Part shown: positions 61,291-64,000 of the stretch, one piece after another
Position numbering within the stretch: position 1 is the first letter of the stretch
Layout of the letters: every line of letters begins with the position of its first letter
Assembly (NCBI GenBank): GCA_009617715.1
Contig: VTFK01000212.1
Span: 248,001-312,000 of the forward strand
Source of the DNA: Plectrocnemia conspersa
Taxonomy: Eukaryota > Arthropoda > Insecta > Trichoptera > Polycentropodidae
Direction: 5' to 3'
DNA length: 64,000 bases
Notes under the pieces: model-generated
Database searches by the model: none
Seen by the model: the letters and a program-made list of their open reading frames with translations, nothing else
Told to the model about the DNA's origin: nothing
Translations under genes and position numbers: made by a program

Positions 61291-61930
61291 AAAAGTAAGC
61301 TCAAGGGTCAAAGAGAAGGGAAATAAATTCTCCTTATCAATAATGATTTAGTATCTTCGGCAACTCAGTTAATGCTGATTAGACTAACTATTTGCGCAAA
61401 ACATTCTCATTTAGTTCGGGACCAAAACGACGTCGAAAAGCACATTGAAACTTTTAAAGAGCAGATAAGACCGAAGAAAACAGTGAAGTATTTCCTCTCT
61501 ACCTCGCAGTGAAATGAGCGCAAAAAAGGCGTCTTGGCCGTTCTGAGTGGAAATCTCAACAAAATTATCCAAGTAAAGTACCTTCAAATAAGACAGGTTA
61601 AAATTTCACTTGTGAAGAAACGTACGATATAATATATAGAGCTATTTTTTGCGGTACCTTTCTTGTTTCACCCGGAATAATACATCACGTATTGACTCGG
61701 GTTTTTACGGTCAGGGAAGAGTGTATTAAAGCCTCTATTCGAACAATGGGAAGGCATTGTTCCAGCTTTCATGAAAATATATTGTCGATGGCGTAAAAAG
61801 CTTTAACTTCGCCGCTTTCGCTTCAAGTTTATCCCGAGCGCTGGGGATTTTTCGGTTTTGCATTAAAATTTTGACTTACCCCCGAATTAGGCGTTTTTGA
61901 GCTACGTCATCGAAAATGTACGACGTAATG
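61290..61930. promoter_or_regulatory. GC-richer island, regulatory candidate
   Basis: About 600 bases of raised G+C with AAACGACGTCGAAAAG, TCACCCGGAATAATAC, TTCGCCGCTTTCGCTTC and GCTACGTCATCG (CRE-like ACGTCA). No open frame longer than a few dozen codons; probably an enhancer or non-coding exon. Confidence 0.3.
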
Positions 61931-63560
61931 TATACTTTTCGAGAGCATAATGGAATTATTAGCTTGCTGTATTACAAACAAAAAAACTTCATCTTATACA
62001 TTATTCATACGTTGTTTGTGAAATGTTTTCATATAACTACTTTAAGCAATCAAAATGTACATTTTTATTTTTATTATGATACTGGAAAATATACAATTAA
62101 ATTAATCTCATAAGTAGTTTATTATTTAAAAAATATTATAAAACAATAAATAAATTTTTCTTTGAGTTATACAAAAATGTAACTTTTTATTATAATACAA
62201 TATGGATTCTAAATACATATAATAAACAATAATATATGTTATTTATAGCACTGTGCATGCAAACATGTAACGTTTGAAAGCCGGAATTAACTAGGTTCAA
62301 ACATACAATGTTATCCCGACGTCAGTAGGATTTATATTCTATATAATAATATATATTTTGTATGGTATTGTAATTTTTATTTTTTCTTGTCACATATGAA
62401 TATTACTTTAATGGTAAAATTAACAACTTTAAAACCATAACATGTTTATTACTAGTATGAAATTTCTAATATAAATAAATGTAACAAAAATATTATATAA
62501 ATAATAAATGCACATTTTTAAGCATTATTATATTAATAAAATAATATTAGAGCATACTATACATTAATAAACACTATAATATCTTACTTAAAGTTCTGTA
62601 TACATGTAAATATGTATTAATCAGGATTAAGCACACATTAATCTGGTATTGAAAATGTTGATTTTAATTGAAAATTACACTTATTAATAATATTTTATTT
62701 TTAATAAAAGCTTTCAGCATGTTAAAACAAATCAATATCATACAGATGTTAATGATTTACATTATGTCAAAAGAACGATAATTTATTCAATAAAACAAAT
62801 ATTTTATAATCAATTAATATTAACATACAAAAACAATTCGTTATTATTAATTACTATTTTATTTACAAAACATTTACAGTACTAGATACGTATAAAGACA
62901 TACCATTTGAAATCTGGAATAAGCAGTGTTAGCCCGTCGTAAGTATTATTGGGTTTAATTTATTCTCAAGACTTGTAAATTTCATTTGTATATATTTTAC
63001 AAGCGGGTGGTGACGAGTTGACACAGATTTATTACGTTATAAATAAATACGTATTGCTAAAATGATTACGGTTACGGGCAATCGTTCTTTTATTGCGTCG
63101 CAAAAACCAATACAAAGGTACTACTGTTGCCAGTGCACTGCGTATCTTGTATGCAGCCAAATAAATAGACCCCCACAATATATTTAACAATACTTTTGAT
63201 TAACAATGTATGCCAAAAATCTGTTGCTTCGCACACGTAATTTGCCTTTACTCGCGTAATGAATTTGATGATATTATATAATAATAAAATCGGTAATAAT
63301 AAAAAATAATATTAATAACATGGCTGTATGTTATTAACTTTACTCTACAATCCTTATAAATATTATTTAATGAGGAAATTGATATCAAAAAAAAATATGT
63401 ATAGTCTTTGAAATAATAAATAATATCTAGCTGAACGAGCCGAAGATTTGCAAACAATAATGAAGGCATTAAGAAATGAGTGTTGTCCATCAATTTAAAA
63501 TAATGATCATACTAAGATAATGTTTGATTTATCTATAGAGATTTATATATAATATAACAC
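61931..63560. other. AT-rich intergenic filler
   Basis: No gene recognised; a small mixed-composition patch lies at 62990-63180. The minus-strand open frame at 63248-63493 is Tyr/Ile-rich noise. Confidence 0.45.
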
Positions 63561-63562
63561 CA

Positions 63563-63720
63563 GTCAGACACGGCACACGCGTATTAAGTCCTGCTAACGG
63601 TGCCCGCGCACCTAGCAGCCGTCGAGAACTACGCCCGCATTCTTTCAATCCTCTTACGCGTATGACGGTGTATATAACGCGGTATAAAGCGGACTAGATA
63701 CACTCGACTTTCTTTCGGAA
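63563..63720. repeat. Dispersed GC-rich repeat, copy 2
   Basis: Second copy of the 21913-22110 repeat, same orientation; shared blocks are listed there. The remaining 280 bases of the window are AT-rich and featureless. Confidence 0.5.
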
Positions 63721-64000
63721 TGTATCCAAAAAAATTAATGCGGCCAGATTACTGTAAATACTGCTGTAAGATTTACAATATTTTGCAAAATATCCATGTC
63801 ATCTTCAATTAGTTATAATAATATTTTTGTTATGATAAGAATAAAACATAAACTGTATATTATCTTGTGGTTTTCAAGAAAAAAATAATAAATAATCGCT
63901 AAAATTGAATAATAAAATATTTTGCAGTCAATATAATTATCACGCCAAACCAGATTCGCATTCATTATTTGCATCAAGTAGTTAGATATCATTTCTACTA

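Noticed and set aside
1..64000. CRISPR arrays, operons, riboswitches, rRNA
   Set aside because: Searched by eye; no regularly spaced direct repeats with unique spacers, no prokaryotic gene organisation and no rRNA-like sequence. The only regular array (37780-38955) is a degenerate tandem repeat.

Overview
The window looks like a single strongly AT-rich stretch of an insect nuclear genome. The evidence is spliced exons with consensus GT-AG borders, a protein of the insect Beaten path (Beat) family, decayed Jockey-like and CR1/L2-like LINEs, Tigger/pogo-, hAT- and piggyBac-like DNA-transposon remnants, and a short TTAGG (common insect telomere motif) array. There is no bacterial gene organisation. 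Species and order cannot be fixed from this sequence alone.

Only one gene is well supported. Four consecutive plus-strand exons (7262-7397, 11440-11573, 15131-15611, 17625-17701) join in frame. They encode the last 275 residues of a Beat-family cell-surface protein: the end of Ig domain 1, all of Ig domain 2, and a short hydrophobic C-terminus. The exons carrying the start codon, signal peptide and first half of Ig1 are not recognisable here and probably lie upstream. The striking feature is an insertion of roughly 95 residues, highly charged, inside Ig2. It contains a furin-type RSRR motif. Bases 1-7261 are intron or 5' flank and hold a decayed LINE, an interstitial TTAGG run and a LINE 3' end.

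From about 18.1 kb to the end I find no convincing protein-coding gene. The region is a gene desert made of three materials: AT-rich filler; transposon remnants and dispersed repeats; and about a dozen GC/CpG-richer islands of 150-600 bp without coding structure, which look like regulatory elements or short untranslated exons. The transposon remnants are a CR1/L2-like RT on the minus strand at 23.6-25.2 kb; a Jockey ORF2 at 37.4-39.6 kb split by a 1.2 kb degenerate tandem array; a complete-ended Tigger-like element at 41.0-42.0 kb; a hAT-like remnant at 43.4-43.9 kb; a piggyBac-like TTAA element at 54.9-55.6 kb; a foldback element present twice; a Tc1/mariner-like MITE; and a tRNA-derived SINE. 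The island at 47.26-47.65 kb has two closely spaced CRE sites and a good minus-strand splice donor, so it could be the promoter and first exon of another transcript.

The Beat gene would act in axon guidance and cell recognition. In Drosophila, Beat proteins bind Sidestep-family receptors. The neighbouring islands are reasonable candidates for its cis-regulation, which is inference only.
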